Shown: positions 29,082-39,026 of the stretch, in pieces
Numbering within the stretch: the first letter of the stretch is position 1
Layout: each line of letters begins with the position of its first letter
Assembly (NCBI GenBank): GCA_900537125.1
Contig: UNRJ01000002.1
Coordinates: 62,001-126,000 of the forward strand
Reading direction: 5' to 3'
Origin: Rhodobacteraceae bacterium Alg238-R152
GTDB taxonomy: Bacteria; Pseudomonadota; Alphaproteobacteria; Rhodobacterales; Rhodobacteraceae
DNA: 64,000 nucleotides
Notes under the pieces: model-generated
Told to the model about the DNA's origin: nothing
The model's database searches: none
Seen by the model: only the letters and a program-made list of their open reading frames with translations
Program-made: the position numbers and the translations under genes

Positions 29082-29131
29082 CGGATTTGCGTCCGGGAAG
29101 AGAGAAATTCACTATAGCGGACAAAAATCCG
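29082..29131. promoter_or_regulatory. Two matched inverted repeats upstream of kbl
   Basis: CGGATTTGCGTCCG (29082-29095) and CGGACAAAAATCCG (29118-29131). Read on the opposite strand, the second is CGGATTTTTGTCCG, differing from the first at only two positions, so these are two copies of one site in opposite orientation, centres 36 bp apart. They lie 38-87 bases upstream of the kbl start. The XRE-cupin regulator encoded next door is a natural candidate to bind them. Confidence 0.55.
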
Positions 29132-29172
29132 AAATTTAGGAAGTTGATACATTGGAAGTGTAGCACGAGCCT

Positions 29173-29264
29173 CGGCGCGGGCTGCAAGCCCGTGCCGCAC
29201 CCCGTCGCGCGACAGGGCATTGCCAAAGGGTATGTCCCGAAAGCGGACCCTCCCCACGGGAGGG
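29173..29264. repeat. Pair of strong hairpins in the kbl upstream region
   Basis: In the 336-base gap between the XRE-cupin gene and kbl are an 11-bp hairpin (29173-29197, loop GCA, one G-T pair) and a perfect 7-bp hairpin CCCTCCC-CAC-GGGAGGG (29248-29264). Neither is followed by a T-run. No reading frame is convincing here. They may mark the 3' end of the regulator transcript or be an interspersed palindromic repeat. Confidence 0.45.
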
Positions 29265-29380
29265 CGCATTGAGAGTGTATCGAATCTATCTCCAACTGGT
29301 GCGTCAGGTACAGATCCCATGCCATGCTGATTGAAGAGACAGCGCCCAATCAGAGTCAGGCGGCCCCGAATCGTCAACCT

Positions 29381-29938
29381 TCAAGCGTTCTTAACAATTA
29401 GAAACACCCGCGCGGGCTCTGTCGCTTCAATCGCATGGGCCACATCCGCCGCATAGCGCGCCGTGTCGCCTTCACCCAAACCCTGCGCCGCAGTACCACT
29501 TGTGACCTGCACCGTGCCATGCAGCACAGTGAGCTGCTCCGTTGCTCCACGAGTGTGTGGCGCGCTTTTCAAACTGCCACCCGCCTCAAAGGTGATGTCA
29601 TACACCTCATGTCCACCAACATCTTCGGGCGGAGACAAAATTCGAATGAGACAAAGGTGTCCCATATTGTCAAACCGCGGCACATCAGACGCGCGCAGCA
29701 CATCCACCTTGTCGCCAGTTTGCGCATCCAGCAATCCAGCAAAATCCACCTGCAACGCCCGCGTCAGGTTCCACAGCGTCGCAATGGTCGGGCTGCTTTC
29801 GCCACGCTCAATCTGGCTCACCATAGAGCGACTCACACCAGACAGCTTGGCCACCGCATCCAGCGACAAGCCCTGTGCACGGCGAGCCTCCCGCAATCGC
29901 GCGGGCAAAAGTTCCAAGATCGGCAAGTCGTTATTCAT
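29381..29938 (-). CDS. XRE family regulator with C-terminal cupin sensor domain
   Basis: A 185-residue protein: a helix-turn-helix of the XRE type at about residues 12-65 (LREARRAQGLSLDAVAKLSGVSRSMVSQIERG..SPTIATLWNLTRAL), and a cupin domain at about 100-180 (YDITFEAGGSLKSAPHTRGATEQLTVLHGTVQVTSG). The cupin usually senses an amino-acid-like ligand. ATG 29938 follows a GGGGGG ribosome site; an upstream TTG is unlikely. It is transcribed toward kbl-tdh, so control of threonine catabolism is plausible. It is divergent from the thiolase gene. Confidence 0.88.
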   Translation of the reverse strand: MNNDLPILELLPARLREARRAQGLSLDAVAKLSGVSRSMVSQIERGESSPTIATLWNLTRALQVDFAGLLDAQTGDKVDVLRASDVPRFDNMGHLCLIRILSPPEDVGGHEVYDITFEAGGSLKSAPHTRGATEQLTVLHGTVQVTSGTAAQGLGEGDTARYAADVAHAIEATEPARVFLIVKNA

Positions 29939-30097
29939 GCCCCCCAAATGCGGGAATCCGCCGCCTTTTGTCAATCAACGCGTGAATATTGCTTCCGTAA
30001 GACTACGGGCGCCCCAACTGTGACGCACCGTTCCACCTGACTCGCCGATGCTGCGCCTACATACTGCGGCCAACACGATTTCATGAGGAGACGACAG

Positions 30098-31273
30098 ATG
30101 TCGGACATCGTAATTCTCGGCGGCGCCCGCACCGCCATTGGCACCTTTGGCGGCGCGCTGGCCAACACGGCCCCAATTGATCTGGGCGCAACCGTCACCA
30201 AGGCGGCCATGGAAAGCGCTGGCGTGGAAGGTGGTCAAATCGGCCACGTGGTCTTTGGCCATGTGATCAACACCGAACCGCGGGACATGTACCTGTCCCG
30301 CGTGGCCGCGATGCAGGCCGGTATCCCGGAAACCACTCCAGCCATGAACGTGAACCGCCTTTGTGGTTCCGGTGCGCAGGCCATCGTTTCCGCCACGCAG
30401 TCTCTGATGCTGGGTGATGCGGATTTTGCCGTCGCGGGCGGCGCGGAAAACATGTCCCGCAGCCCCTACATCATGCAGTCGCAGCGCTGGGGCCAGAAGA
30501 TGGGCGACGTGAAAACCCTCGACATGATGCTGGGCGCATTGAACTGCCCGTTTGGCACCGGGCATATGGGAATCACAGCTGAAAATGTCGCAGACGAGCA
30601 CGACGTGACCCGCGCAGACATGGATGCTTTTGCGCTGGCGTCTCAGGAACGTGCCGCCGCCGCCATTGAGGCCGGATACTTCGACGATCAGATTGTGCCA
30701 ATTGACGTCAAAGTGCGCCGCGACATGGTGCCCTTTGCCCGTGACGAGCACCCAACCGCCTCCACCATGGAAAGCCTTGGCAAACTACGCGCTGTCTTCA
30801 AGAAAGATGGCCGCGTCACCGCTGGCAACGCCTCAGGCATCAACGACGGGGCAGGCGCGATTGTATTGGCCCGTGCCGAAGCCGCTGAGAAAGCTGGTCT
30901 GACACCACGGTTCCGCGTGCTGGGCTATGCCCACGCCGGTGTGCGTCCTGAGGTCATGGGCATCGGTCCTGTGCCTGCGGTGGAAAATCTCCTCGCAAAA
31001 ACCGGTCTGGCGATCACCGATTTTGACGTGATTGAGTCCAACGAAGCCTTCGCGGCGCAGGCGATTGCGGTGAACAAAGGCCTCGGTCTTGATCCGGCCA
31101 AGGTGAATCCAAATGGCGGCGCCATTGCGCTGGGTCACCCAGTTGGCGCAACTGGCGCGATCATCACCGTGAAAGCCATGTATGAACTCGACCGCACAGG
31201 CGGATCCAAAGGTCTGATCACCATGTGCATCGGCGGCGGACAGGGCATCGCCGTTGCGATTGAGCGCATCTGA
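30098..31273 (+). CDS. Acetyl-CoA C-acetyltransferase (thiolase)
   Basis: A 391-residue type II thiolase. Catalytic residues are C89 (NRLCGSGAQA), H347 (ALGHPVGATGA) and C377 (MCIGGGQG). ATG 30098 has GAGGAG 7 bases upstream. Such enzymes condense two acetyl-CoA (polyhydroxybutyrate or ketone-body routes) or cleave short 3-ketoacyl-CoAs; the exact chain preference cannot be read. No phaB or CoA-transferase gene is adjacent, so it is not named phaA or atoB. It is divergent from the XRE-cupin gene and ends before a long hairpin. Confidence 0.9.
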   Translation: MSDIVILGGARTAIGTFGGALANTAPIDLGATVTKAAMESAGVEGGQIGHVVFGHVINTEPRDMYLSRVAAMQAGIPETTPAMNVNRLCGSGAQAIVSATQSLMLGDADFAVAGGAENMSRSPYIMQSQRWGQKMGDVKTLDMMLGALNCPFGTGHMGITAENVADEHDVTRADMDAFALASQERAAAAIEAGYFDDQIVPIDVKVRRDMVPFARDEHPTASTMESLGKLRAVFKKDGRVTAGNASGINDGAGAIVLARAEAAEKAGLTPRFRVLGYAHAGVRPEVMGIGPVPAVENLLAKTGLAITDFDVIESNEAFAAQAIAVNKGLGLDPAKVNPNGGAIALGHPVGATGAIITVKAMYELDRTGGSKGLITMCIGGGQGIAVAIERI

Positions 31274-31293
31274 TTGGATCAGCCAAACAGCGC

Positions 31294-31325
31294 GCAGGGC
31301 CAAAGGTTAATGCCTTTGGCCCTGC
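31294..31325. terminator. Long perfect hairpin after the thiolase gene
   Basis: GCAGGGCCAAAGG, a 6-base loop, and its exact reverse complement: a 13-bp stem placed 20 bases after the thiolase stop, between convergent genes. No T-run follows on either strand, so it may act as a 3'-end stabiliser or a bidirectional stop of non-classical type. Confidence 0.55.
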
Positions 31326-31389
31326 CAAATTACGCACCTCCGCAAAACAGTCGTGATACCGACGCGATACCGACGTCCAAATCGTTTGG

Positions 31390-33429
31390 TTAATCCACCC
31401 AAAACGTGACCCGATCCGACGCGCCTTTGGCATCAATCACCGTCACCGTCGCGCTGCCTTTCCCAGTCAGCGGCACCACCATCTCCCGCATCCGGCTTTG
31501 CTGAACAACCGGCGCCCCATTGGCCAACACAGTGAACGGCAAGGCACCATTTTTAACCTTCAAAATGACCTCGCTGTTGCCGCCTTCTAAGGTAGCCCCA
31601 TCCGGCGGAAAGGCCACCGCTAGCGCACCCTCGGGCTCCTCAAACAGAGCGTTGCGACCGCGAAATTTCCGAAGCGGTTCAGGCAGTTGGCCTGTGCTGA
31701 CGATCAGCGTCTCGGGTGGAGGTGGCCCCAAAGGTGACAGCTCTGGTGCAATGCGTTGAAACACCTCAAACAACACCGGTGCCGCTACCTCTGCGCCAAA
31801 CGCGCCGGGCACTGGCGTGCCATCCGGCCGCCCAATCCAGACCCCGGCCACATGCTGTCCGTCAAACCCGATTGCCCAGGTGTCTCGGTGCCCGTAAGAC
31901 GTACCGGTTTTATAGGCCAACCCATTGCGTGACGCCCCATTTGGAGGCGCAATCCCCGAGAGAATATCCCCCAAATGCCACGCAGCCGAACGACTGATAA
32001 CTCTTTGCTTTTTCTCCAATTTTTCATTCAGGCGCCAATGTAATTTCTGCGCCAAACCTCCCTGCGGGATGAGCGCATATAGTTGCACCAACTCTTCAAG
32101 CGAAAGTCCAACACCCCCCAGCGCCACGGCCAATCCAGCCACCCCGCCAGGCACTTCAGGCGCAGTCCCTGCCTTGCGCATCGCCGCCATCAAATTGGCT
32201 GGCCCAATCTCATCGGTGAGGAGTACAACCGGCAAGTTCAGCGACTGCGCCAAAGCCTCCCGCACCCGTAACTCACCCCGAAACCGCCCGTCAAAATTTT
32301 GCGGTGCATAACTGCCAAACCGCACCGGTGCGTCGCTGATCATGGATTCGGGGTGCACCAGACCTTGATCAAAAGAAAGCCCGTACACCAAAGGCTTAAG
32401 CGTGGACCCAGGCGATCTCCTGGCTTGCGTCATGTCGATAAATCCATGCCGAAGGTCTCCCTCGGAATACTCTGCCGACCCCACCGAGGCCAAGATTTCG
32501 CCGCTGTGGTGATCCGCAACCATCACCGCAATGGACACGCGATCTTCCAGCCCGCGCAAAGCCTTGGCGGCTAGTGTTTCCAGTGACATTTGCAGGTCTC
32601 GTGCCAAGGTGGTCTGATGCACCACAGTCTCTGGCCGCGCTGCCACAACCCGATCCGCCATATGTGAGGCAATGGCCGGAAACGCCCGCCGCTGATTAGG
32701 AACCGGAGTCAGCACTGCCGCCGACGCATCATCATTGGACAAAACCCCTGCAACAACAGCGCGTTGCAGGACACGTGACCTCGCTTCAGTTGCCTCATTA
32801 GGAAACCGATCGGGTCGCCGACCATTGGGGCTTTGTGGCAGCGCCACCAACAACGCAGCTTGCGCCGGTGTGAGCCGGTGCGGCTCCTTTCCAAACCACG
32901 CCAGCGTGGCTGCCCGTATGCCTTCAAGATTGCCCCCAAACGGCGCATGGGTCAGATAAAGCTCAAGAATTCCTTCTTTGGACAACTTTCTCTCCAGCGC
33001 CAATGCCAAACGCACCTGCCTCAGTTTTCCGCGCCATGCACCGGTCCCAGAGTTTTCAAGTAGCCGCGCCACCTGCATCGTCAATGTCGACCCGCCAGAA
33101 ATCACTTCACCGTTCCAAATGGTTTGTGATACGGCCCGCAAAACGGCCCAGGGATCAACACCTCCATGCGTCCAAAACCGCCCATCTTCATAGGCAATCA
33201 GCATCTCGACATAGCCAGGGGCAACAGTATTCAAGCGACCGCCCATACGCCACAGCCCGTCCTCGACAGTATAGGCCCTCAGCAGTTTCCCTTCCCGGTC
33301 AATCACTTGCACTGAGGTGTCCACCAACAGATCAGGCAAGTCAGTCTCCGCAACCCAACGGTCCACGCCATCACGGGCTGCGGCTGCTAAGAGCAGCACA
33401 GCGACAAGGACAAAAGGTGCAAACCGCAT
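31390..33429 (-). CDS. pbpC: Penicillin-binding protein 1C
   Basis: A 679-residue bifunctional peptidoglycan synthase: an N-terminal anchor (FAPFVLVAVLLLAAAA), a GT51 glycosyltransferase with the catalytic glutamate E81 (AYEDGRFWTHGGVDPWA) and SGGSTLTMQ, a transpeptidase with S342-x-x-K345 (PGSTLKP), SLN (396-398) and KTGT (507-510), and a C-terminal BiPBP-type beta domain. It starts one base after the stop of the alpha-2-macroglobulin gene. Such pairing is widespread in proteobacteria and suggests that PBP1C repairs cell wall while the macroglobulin traps attacking proteases. Confidence 0.95.
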   Translation of the reverse strand: MRFAPFVLVAVLLLAAAARDGVDRWVAETDLPDLLVDTSVQVIDREGKLLRAYTVEDGLWRMGGRLNTVAPGYVEMLIAYEDGRFWTHGGVDPWAVLRAVSQTIWNGEVISGGSTLTMQVARLLENSGTGAWRGKLRQVRLALALERKLSKEGILELYLTHAPFGGNLEGIRAATLAWFGKEPHRLTPAQAALLVALPQSPNGRRPDRFPNEATEARSRVLQRAVVAGVLSNDDASAAVLTPVPNQRRAFPAIASHMADRVVAARPETVVHQTTLARDLQMSLETLAAKALRGLEDRVSIAVMVADHHSGEILASVGSAEYSEGDLRHGFIDMTQARRSPGSTLKPLVYGLSFDQGLVHPESMISDAPVRFGSYAPQNFDGRFRGELRVREALAQSLNLPVVLLTDEIGPANLMAAMRKAGTAPEVPGGVAGLAVALGGVGLSLEELVQLYALIPQGGLAQKLHWRLNEKLEKKQRVISRSAAWHLGDILSGIAPPNGASRNGLAYKTGTSYGHRDTWAIGFDGQHVAGVWIGRPDGTPVPGAFGAEVAAPVLFEVFQRIAPELSPLGPPPPETLIVSTGQLPEPLRKFRGRNALFEEPEGALAVAFPPDGATLEGGNSEVILKVKNGALPFTVLANGAPVVQQSRMREMVVPLTGKGSATVTVIDAKGASDRVTFWVD

Positions 33430-33430
33430 G

Positions 33431-36400
33431 TTACTCGGTCACAACAAGGCGGGTCGCATCGGTATTTGCGCGATACTGAGGGCGATACATATCCTCAACA
33501 GAGGCGGCGGGATGGTGGTAACTGCCCGGCGACACTGCGCGCACGACATAAGCCAGTCTAAAGATTTTATCCGACTGCCAATCCACTGCTGCAAGGAAGC
33601 GGTCTGAGCGGAACTCGCTGTGTTCTGCATAGGTCGGCTGCAGCCATTCCAGCGCACGCACATCGCCACTTGCCAACAGGTTGGGATTGTCGATCTCAAA
33701 CCCCGCTGGCAGTGGATCGTTGACCATCAATCGTGCACCGACTTTACTGGATGGGTTCACAGTAAGAACCGCAACAAACCGATCGCCTGTACGCATATCA
33801 GCACCGGTGACCTCAGTGCCTTGCATTGTGAAATACTGGCGGGAAATCTGATATCCATAGCCACCTTGTTTAATCGGATACGTCGGAACACCAACCGTTG
33901 TCACCGTCACGGCTTGAGGATTATCCCCTTCATTTTTCAGAATAATATCGGATGACAGACCATCATTTGACAAACGCGCCAGCAACGGACCATCCAACGC
34001 CGCTCCGTTGAGGCTCAATGTGTTGGCCCCGACGTCTTTTATGAGCGCGTGTGCTGCCATCAGAGACCATACCGACTCTTGCGTCGAAAGATCACGACCA
34101 GGCGCAGCAACGCGGGAAAGAACGGCATCCGCGTCCATAGCTTCACTTCCCGCCTCAACTGCCAGGGTCAATGCCCCCACAACATCGCGCAGGTTGGTTC
34201 CGTAGTCGACACGCCACAGAGGGCTTTCATTGCTCAGAGCCTGCGTCTCAATCAGTCGGGCCGCTAACCTGAACATAAAGTCTGCGCGGGTCTGATCCCC
34301 ATAGAAGGCCAACGCAGCACCAAGCTGAGCCGTCGCTAATGGCGTTGCAAAAGCCTCAGCTTTAACGTCTGCATAATAGCGCAGATCACCCATATTTGCG
34401 GCGCCTTCCCGCGCCAGAACCATAAGCGCATAGGCGAGATCTTCACCGCCTTTGTCAAAGTCGGGCGCGTAGTTCACACGATTGCGCAAATTGTTCAGGG
34501 CTTGGGTGAAAGCCAAATCGGGAACGTCATGGCCCTGCGATCTTGCACGGGATAGGAAGTCACTGACGTAAGCATCCAGCCAAAAATCACCAGATGCAGG
34601 CTGCCACAAACCAAAGGCGCCATTGCTCGATTGCCGCGTGAGTACCAGTTCAATGCCTTCGGCTATTCTCGCATCCAGCGTGGCACTAGCACCCATCCCA
34701 AGAGCTGCTGCTACATCTTCAAAATACAACAACGGTAGGGTTTGCGACGCCACTTGTTCGGTACAACCGTATGGGTATCGGTCCAAGGCACGCATCAAAC
34801 CCGGCGCATCAAACCGCGCCAGCGCGCCGGAAGACAAGACTGCTTCCGCAGTGCCAGGGCGTAGGTCCGCAAAAAGATCACGACCCAATGTCAAAGCTTC
34901 TCCTGTGGCCAGAGTAATTTGACGTGTCTCACTGATCTCTGGATCATTATCGCGCACTGGCAGCGTCAATGTCTTGGTGAGCTGTATTCCGTCAGGCGTT
35001 GTCAACAAAACATCGATCACATGGTCCCCCAACTCTGTAGCCACAAGGGGAATCGTCAAACGTGCAGAGCCCAATTTCTCCAGAGTCAATCCGGAAGGAA
35101 TCTCAGAGGTGTCCAGGTCAACGCCAGCGCTTGCGACAACATCTAGCCCCATGCGGCCAGATGGGCCTTCCGCATGTACAAGTTCCAGGAGCAGGCGACT
35201 TTTGTCGCCTGGTGCCAAGAACCGCGGCAAGCTTGCGGTGACCACAACGGGATCACGAACAAGCACGTCGCGCGCAGCCTGCCCGACGCCAGATGCTGAC
35301 CATGCAACCGCCATAAGGCGTACAGCGCCATTGAACTGCGGTATCTCAAACTGCACCTGAGCCATTCCATCTGCGCCAATTTCAATAGGCCCATGGAAAT
35401 ACGCAACTAGGTCCTCGGTAGGTGGCGGCGTGTCAAAACTTGACCCCACATTGGCATCCCCGCCAGACCGTAACGTCCCCATTGAACCGGACAAACCATT
35501 GATAAGGCGTCCATAGATATCACGGATTTCCATTCCCAAGCGACGCTGCCCAAAGTAGTGTCCAGACGGATCAGGGCTATCAAAACTGGTGAGATTGAGA
35601 ATTCCAATGTCAACAGCGGCAAGCGTGACATAGGCGGTTTCACCAGCTGTAACACCTCCGACTTTGAGGGCAACATCCAGTGTCCCGCGCGGTGCAAACT
35701 TTTCTGGCGCAATCACTTCAACAGAAAGTTGCTTTGTTCCCGGATCCACTTTGGCATAACTCAACCCGAGTGCTCGTGCTGGGTTTTTCCCCGCAGGAAC
35801 ATCAGAAGGGCGAATGACCGACGCGGTGACATAAGCCCCTGCACCCCATTCGTCAGTCACGGTGAGCGGTATAAGGTTTTCGCCCTCCCGCACTTCTACA
35901 GCTTGCATCGAAATCAACCGATTAGACATAACCGACACAAGCGCGGTCCCCGCAAAACGGGGCACCAGACGCAGTTGCGCAGTTTCTCCGCTTCGGAACA
36001 TCTCTTTGTCCAGCGAGAGTTCCAAAGTGTCAGGCGTCTCAGTTGCATCCACCGGTGCATACCAACCTGCGTAGAACTCGATAGAACTTGTGACAAAGTC
36101 GCCGCCCTCTTGCTCCACTACAATTTCGTAGCGCCCCCAATCAACGTCCGCGCCAACCTCTACCTCGGTTTCACCCAATATCGCGGAGCCGCGCGCTACC
36201 GCCGTCCGCCGCGTGATTGGCTCCCATTCCCAGCTGCCGCCAAGCTGGTACCACTGATACCGTGTTTCAACGCGATTTACGGTCCATTGCACTGGCATTT
36301 GGGTACGCGTTAGATCCGATGCCAATGCCAGCAAATCAAAGCGCGCATTACCGCCTTCCGGCACGACATCCTCGTCGAAGTTTGGCTTGATCCCGATAAG

Positions 36401-38869
36401 GGAGCTTTGCGCGGCCACGGGATGAGACAAACGGCGCTCAACGGGTCTTCCTGACCCTTCAAGAACACGTACCGTGACATCGGCCATGAGCGACCGCCCC
36501 GCAGCTTCTTGATCTGGCAGCGGCAAGAAGACTTCCGCCACACCGTCAGAATCCGTCACGTCGCCATAGAAGTATTCTGTTTGACCATAGAAAGGAGCGT
36601 CATACCGGCCAAAGCGATACCCATTGTACCCATCGATCTCTGACTGCGCGCGCAATGTCAGTTGTCCTTCGACGCTAAGGTCTGCGGCGGGTGCGCCAAA
36701 CAGATAGCGCGCCTCGAGTTTGAGCGGGGACGGATTATCGTCCATCAAAGGACCTTCGGGGGGGGTCAGTTCAAAGTCGATACGTTCAGGCAGGAAGTCT
36801 TCTACCAAAACTTTCGCTATCGCCAAAGCAGGCGCTTCAAGGTCAGATTTGAACTCCAATGTCCACCGGCCACGCGGAACTGTGACGCCAAGGGGCATCG
36901 CAAAGACATGCCCACCGGATACACCGTCCATGGAGACCTCGCGACTGTATTCCACGCCATCTGGGCGTGTGAGAATTGCTGTGACAGGCAGGGTAGGCAG
37001 CGCTTCTGCCACCGGGCCGCGCGCCAAAGCCGTGACATGGATGGTTTCCCCAGCCCGATAAGCGCCACGATCTGTTGCCACAAAAAGGTCAATTGGCGGT
37101 GCAGAGGGTCGACCTTCGACACCGCGGTCCGACAGATCAAATGCCGGGTCTGTAAGTGACAGGAAGGAGAAATCTTCCCCCGCCTCCACCATCAGCAATG
37201 CAGGCGCTTGCGCCCCGGTTCCCCGCGTGAGCCCCGCGTCAAAGCGGGCATACCCCTCGGAATCACTCTCCACAGTCCCTAACACGCGATTGGAGCGGGA
37301 AATTAGAGACACTTTGGCTTGTTCGAAGGCTGTTGCGTCAGACAGTCGGCGAACAAAAGCGTGCAACCCATCCGTACCGTTTAGGCTTGTCAGGCCAATA
37401 TCAGACAGCAAAAACCACTGTGTCGCGGATGTCTCATCATATTTGTCAGCCCCTGGCAGGTCTGCGGTCAGCGCATAGACACCAGCAGGCTGACCAGCAA
37501 CCAACTTTGTCATTGGAAGTCGCGTGGAGACTGTTTGATTGAGCGTGTTCTGTACTTCTCCGGTTCCAGCCCACAGGGTTTCCGCAACATCACGTTCAAA
37601 ATCATCAACCTGCCAATAACTAAGGGGTTGGCCAAAATAGCTATCCTGCATCGCACGCAAAATATTGCGGTCGTTGACCCGTTGCAGTGTTAGTTCGACC
37701 TCATCTAAATTCACGGTTTCGATCGGCAGGCCCGCTTCGGGGCCTCGTGGAAGCACATAGGCCCGCCCGCCAAAAGCAACACTTGGGCTGCGATCACGAA
37801 CGTAGGCGTTGAGCGTGATGTCCTTGATCAGCTTTTCACCGCTTTGTGCCGGTAGCCCCTCACGGAAAGTGACCTCCAAGCGTTGGCCATGGGTCAAACC
37901 CTCGATACAGATTCTTTGGTCGTCGACCTGCAACGCCAATCGGTTGTCCGGTAATTTTACAAACGGAGTATAATCCTGCCCTACCTTGATCAGTGGTTCG
38001 TTGAACTCTGCGCAGAACCGGGGCTCCTCCAAGTCACTTTCCACCGAATTCTCAGACACCCGGAACCCATACTTCCCAATGGCGGCATCGAGACGCTGTG
38101 CAATATCGGTGCGCGGTTGAATGGACTCAGCAAGGCGCAAGCTGCGCAAGACCGATTTACCCCGATTCTGCTCTTCGAGTTGATCCGCCATGACGATTAG
38201 GGCATTGACTTGCTGAGCACTGTTTTCGGCGCGAAGGTAGGCGTTGATGCTGCCAAGAAACGCACGTTCACGGAACCTCCGTGTTTCGGAGGACTTATCG
38301 CTTTTGAGATCCGCATTTAGGCGCGCATATTCATGCCAAAGATCACTGCGATCCGCCTTGGCCAATGCACCACCAGTCCAGCGCATCGCGCTCAGATTAT
38401 TGCCCTCCACCCGACGGTCTTTCGCCGCCTCCAACATCTCTTGCACCAACCAAGGACCACCGGCGTGATACCGACCAATATTGACGGCAAGATCTTTGGC
38501 ACGTTCAAAATCAGAAGACCTTAGAAAGGTTAGATCTGCTGCACGTTCATCCGCCAAAAAATGGGTTCGGCGCGGGGTATCCATAACTTCCGCTGACAGC
38601 GCGCCCTCGTAATCTTGCCGATCAGTTACCGCGGATTTTGGAAAGCAAGCATTGGACTTTTTGTTGAATGTAAAAGCAACGCATTCTTGGTTAGCCAAGC
38701 AGGTCTGAACGCAGGCTTCGTACGTGGTATCAAACAGGTTTTGCAGGTCCGACCCGTAGAAATCAACGTCCCGGCTCACGACAATACGTCGATCGGGTAC
38801 AAGTCTCTCTTCGGCGCAGGCAACACCAGAGGCCACAGCCAGAAATACAGCCAAAAGAATACGAAACAT
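33431..38869 (-). CDS. Bacterial alpha-2-macroglobulin with N-terminal PAN domain
   Basis: An 1812-residue periplasmic protein. A signal peptide (MFRILLAVFLAVASGVACA) is followed by a PAN/apple-like module at residues 35-82 with C53, C57, C63 and C75 (CVQTCLANQECVAFTFN..CFPKS), then macroglobulin domains. The bait/thioester part carries the intact thioester GCTEQ with C1369 and Q1372. It probably traps and covalently captures proteases that breach the outer membrane. No good lipobox is visible, unlike E. coli YfhM, so it may be soluble. Its stop lies one base before pbpC. Confidence 0.94.
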   Translation of the reverse strand: MFRILLAVFLAVASGVACAEERLVPDRRIVVSRDVDFYGSDLQNLFDTTYEACVQTCLANQECVAFTFNKKSNACFPKSAVTDRQDYEGALSAEVMDTPRRTHFLADERAADLTFLRSSDFERAKDLAVNIGRYHAGGPWLVQEMLEAAKDRRVEGNNLSAMRWTGGALAKADRSDLWHEYARLNADLKSDKSSETRRFRERAFLGSINAYLRAENSAQQVNALIVMADQLEEQNRGKSVLRSLRLAESIQPRTDIAQRLDAAIGKYGFRVSENSVESDLEEPRFCAEFNEPLIKVGQDYTPFVKLPDNRLALQVDDQRICIEGLTHGQRLEVTFREGLPAQSGEKLIKDITLNAYVRDRSPSVAFGGRAYVLPRGPEAGLPIETVNLDEVELTLQRVNDRNILRAMQDSYFGQPLSYWQVDDFERDVAETLWAGTGEVQNTLNQTVSTRLPMTKLVAGQPAGVYALTADLPGADKYDETSATQWFLLSDIGLTSLNGTDGLHAFVRRLSDATAFEQAKVSLISRSNRVLGTVESDSEGYARFDAGLTRGTGAQAPALLMVEAGEDFSFLSLTDPAFDLSDRGVEGRPSAPPIDLFVATDRGAYRAGETIHVTALARGPVAEALPTLPVTAILTRPDGVEYSREVSMDGVSGGHVFAMPLGVTVPRGRWTLEFKSDLEAPALAIAKVLVEDFLPERIDFELTPPEGPLMDDNPSPLKLEARYLFGAPAADLSVEGQLTLRAQSEIDGYNGYRFGRYDAPFYGQTEYFYGDVTDSDGVAEVFLPLPDQEAAGRSLMADVTVRVLEGSGRPVERRLSHPVAAQSSLIGIKPNFDEDVVPEGGNARFDLLALASDLTRTQMPVQWTVNRVETRYQWYQLGGSWEWEPITRRTAVARGSAILGETEVEVGADVDWGRYEIVVEQEGGDFVTSSIEFYAGWYAPVDATETPDTLELSLDKEMFRSGETAQLRLVPRFAGTALVSVMSNRLISMQAVEVREGENLIPLTVTDEWGAGAYVTASVIRPSDVPAGKNPARALGLSYAKVDPGTKQLSVEVIAPEKFAPRGTLDVALKVGGVTAGETAYVTLAAVDIGILNLTSFDSPDPSGHYFGQRRLGMEIRDIYGRLINGLSGSMGTLRSGGDANVGSSFDTPPPTEDLVAYFHGPIEIGADGMAQVQFEIPQFNGAVRLMAVAWSASGVGQAARDVLVRDPVVVTASLPRFLAPGDKSRLLLELVHAEGPSGRMGLDVVASAGVDLDTSEIPSGLTLEKLGSARLTIPLVATELGDHVIDVLLTTPDGIQLTKTLTLPVRDNDPEISETRQITLATGEALTLGRDLFADLRPGTAEAVLSSGALARFDAPGLMRALDRYPYGCTEQVASQTLPLLYFEDVAAALGMGASATLDARIAEGIELVLTRQSSNGAFGLWQPASGDFWLDAYVSDFLSRARSQGHDVPDLAFTQALNNLRNRVNYAPDFDKGGEDLAYALMVLAREGAANMGDLRYYADVKAEAFATPLATAQLGAALAFYGDQTRADFMFRLAARLIETQALSNESPLWRVDYGTNLRDVVGALTLAVEAGSEAMDADAVLSRVAAPGRDLSTQESVWSLMAAHALIKDVGANTLSLNGAALDGPLLARLSNDGLSSDIILKNEGDNPQAVTVTTVGVPTYPIKQGGYGYQISRQYFTMQGTEVTGADMRTGDRFVAVLTVNPSSKVGARLMVNDPLPAGFEIDNPNLLASGDVRALEWLQPTYAEHSEFRSDRFLAAVDWQSDKIFRLAYVVRAVSPGSYHHPAASVEDMYRPQYRANTDATRLVVTE

Positions 38870-39026
38870 AAGGCTTCTCCATCAATCAATGACCCAATGG
38901 TGCCATGTGGGCCGCAGGCTTGGCAACGATTAGAAAACCAAAGAAATACAATCACCGATTAAGTAGATGTTCATCGACTTTTGAGAGAACAGCAAACAAC
39001 GGATTGGACGATTTAGGGATCGGCGT

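Noticed and set aside
31355..31375. Tandem 10-base repeat (GATACCGACG twice) between thiolase and pbpC
   Set aside because: Only two units, in a short gap at gene ends; probably slippage with no functional sign.
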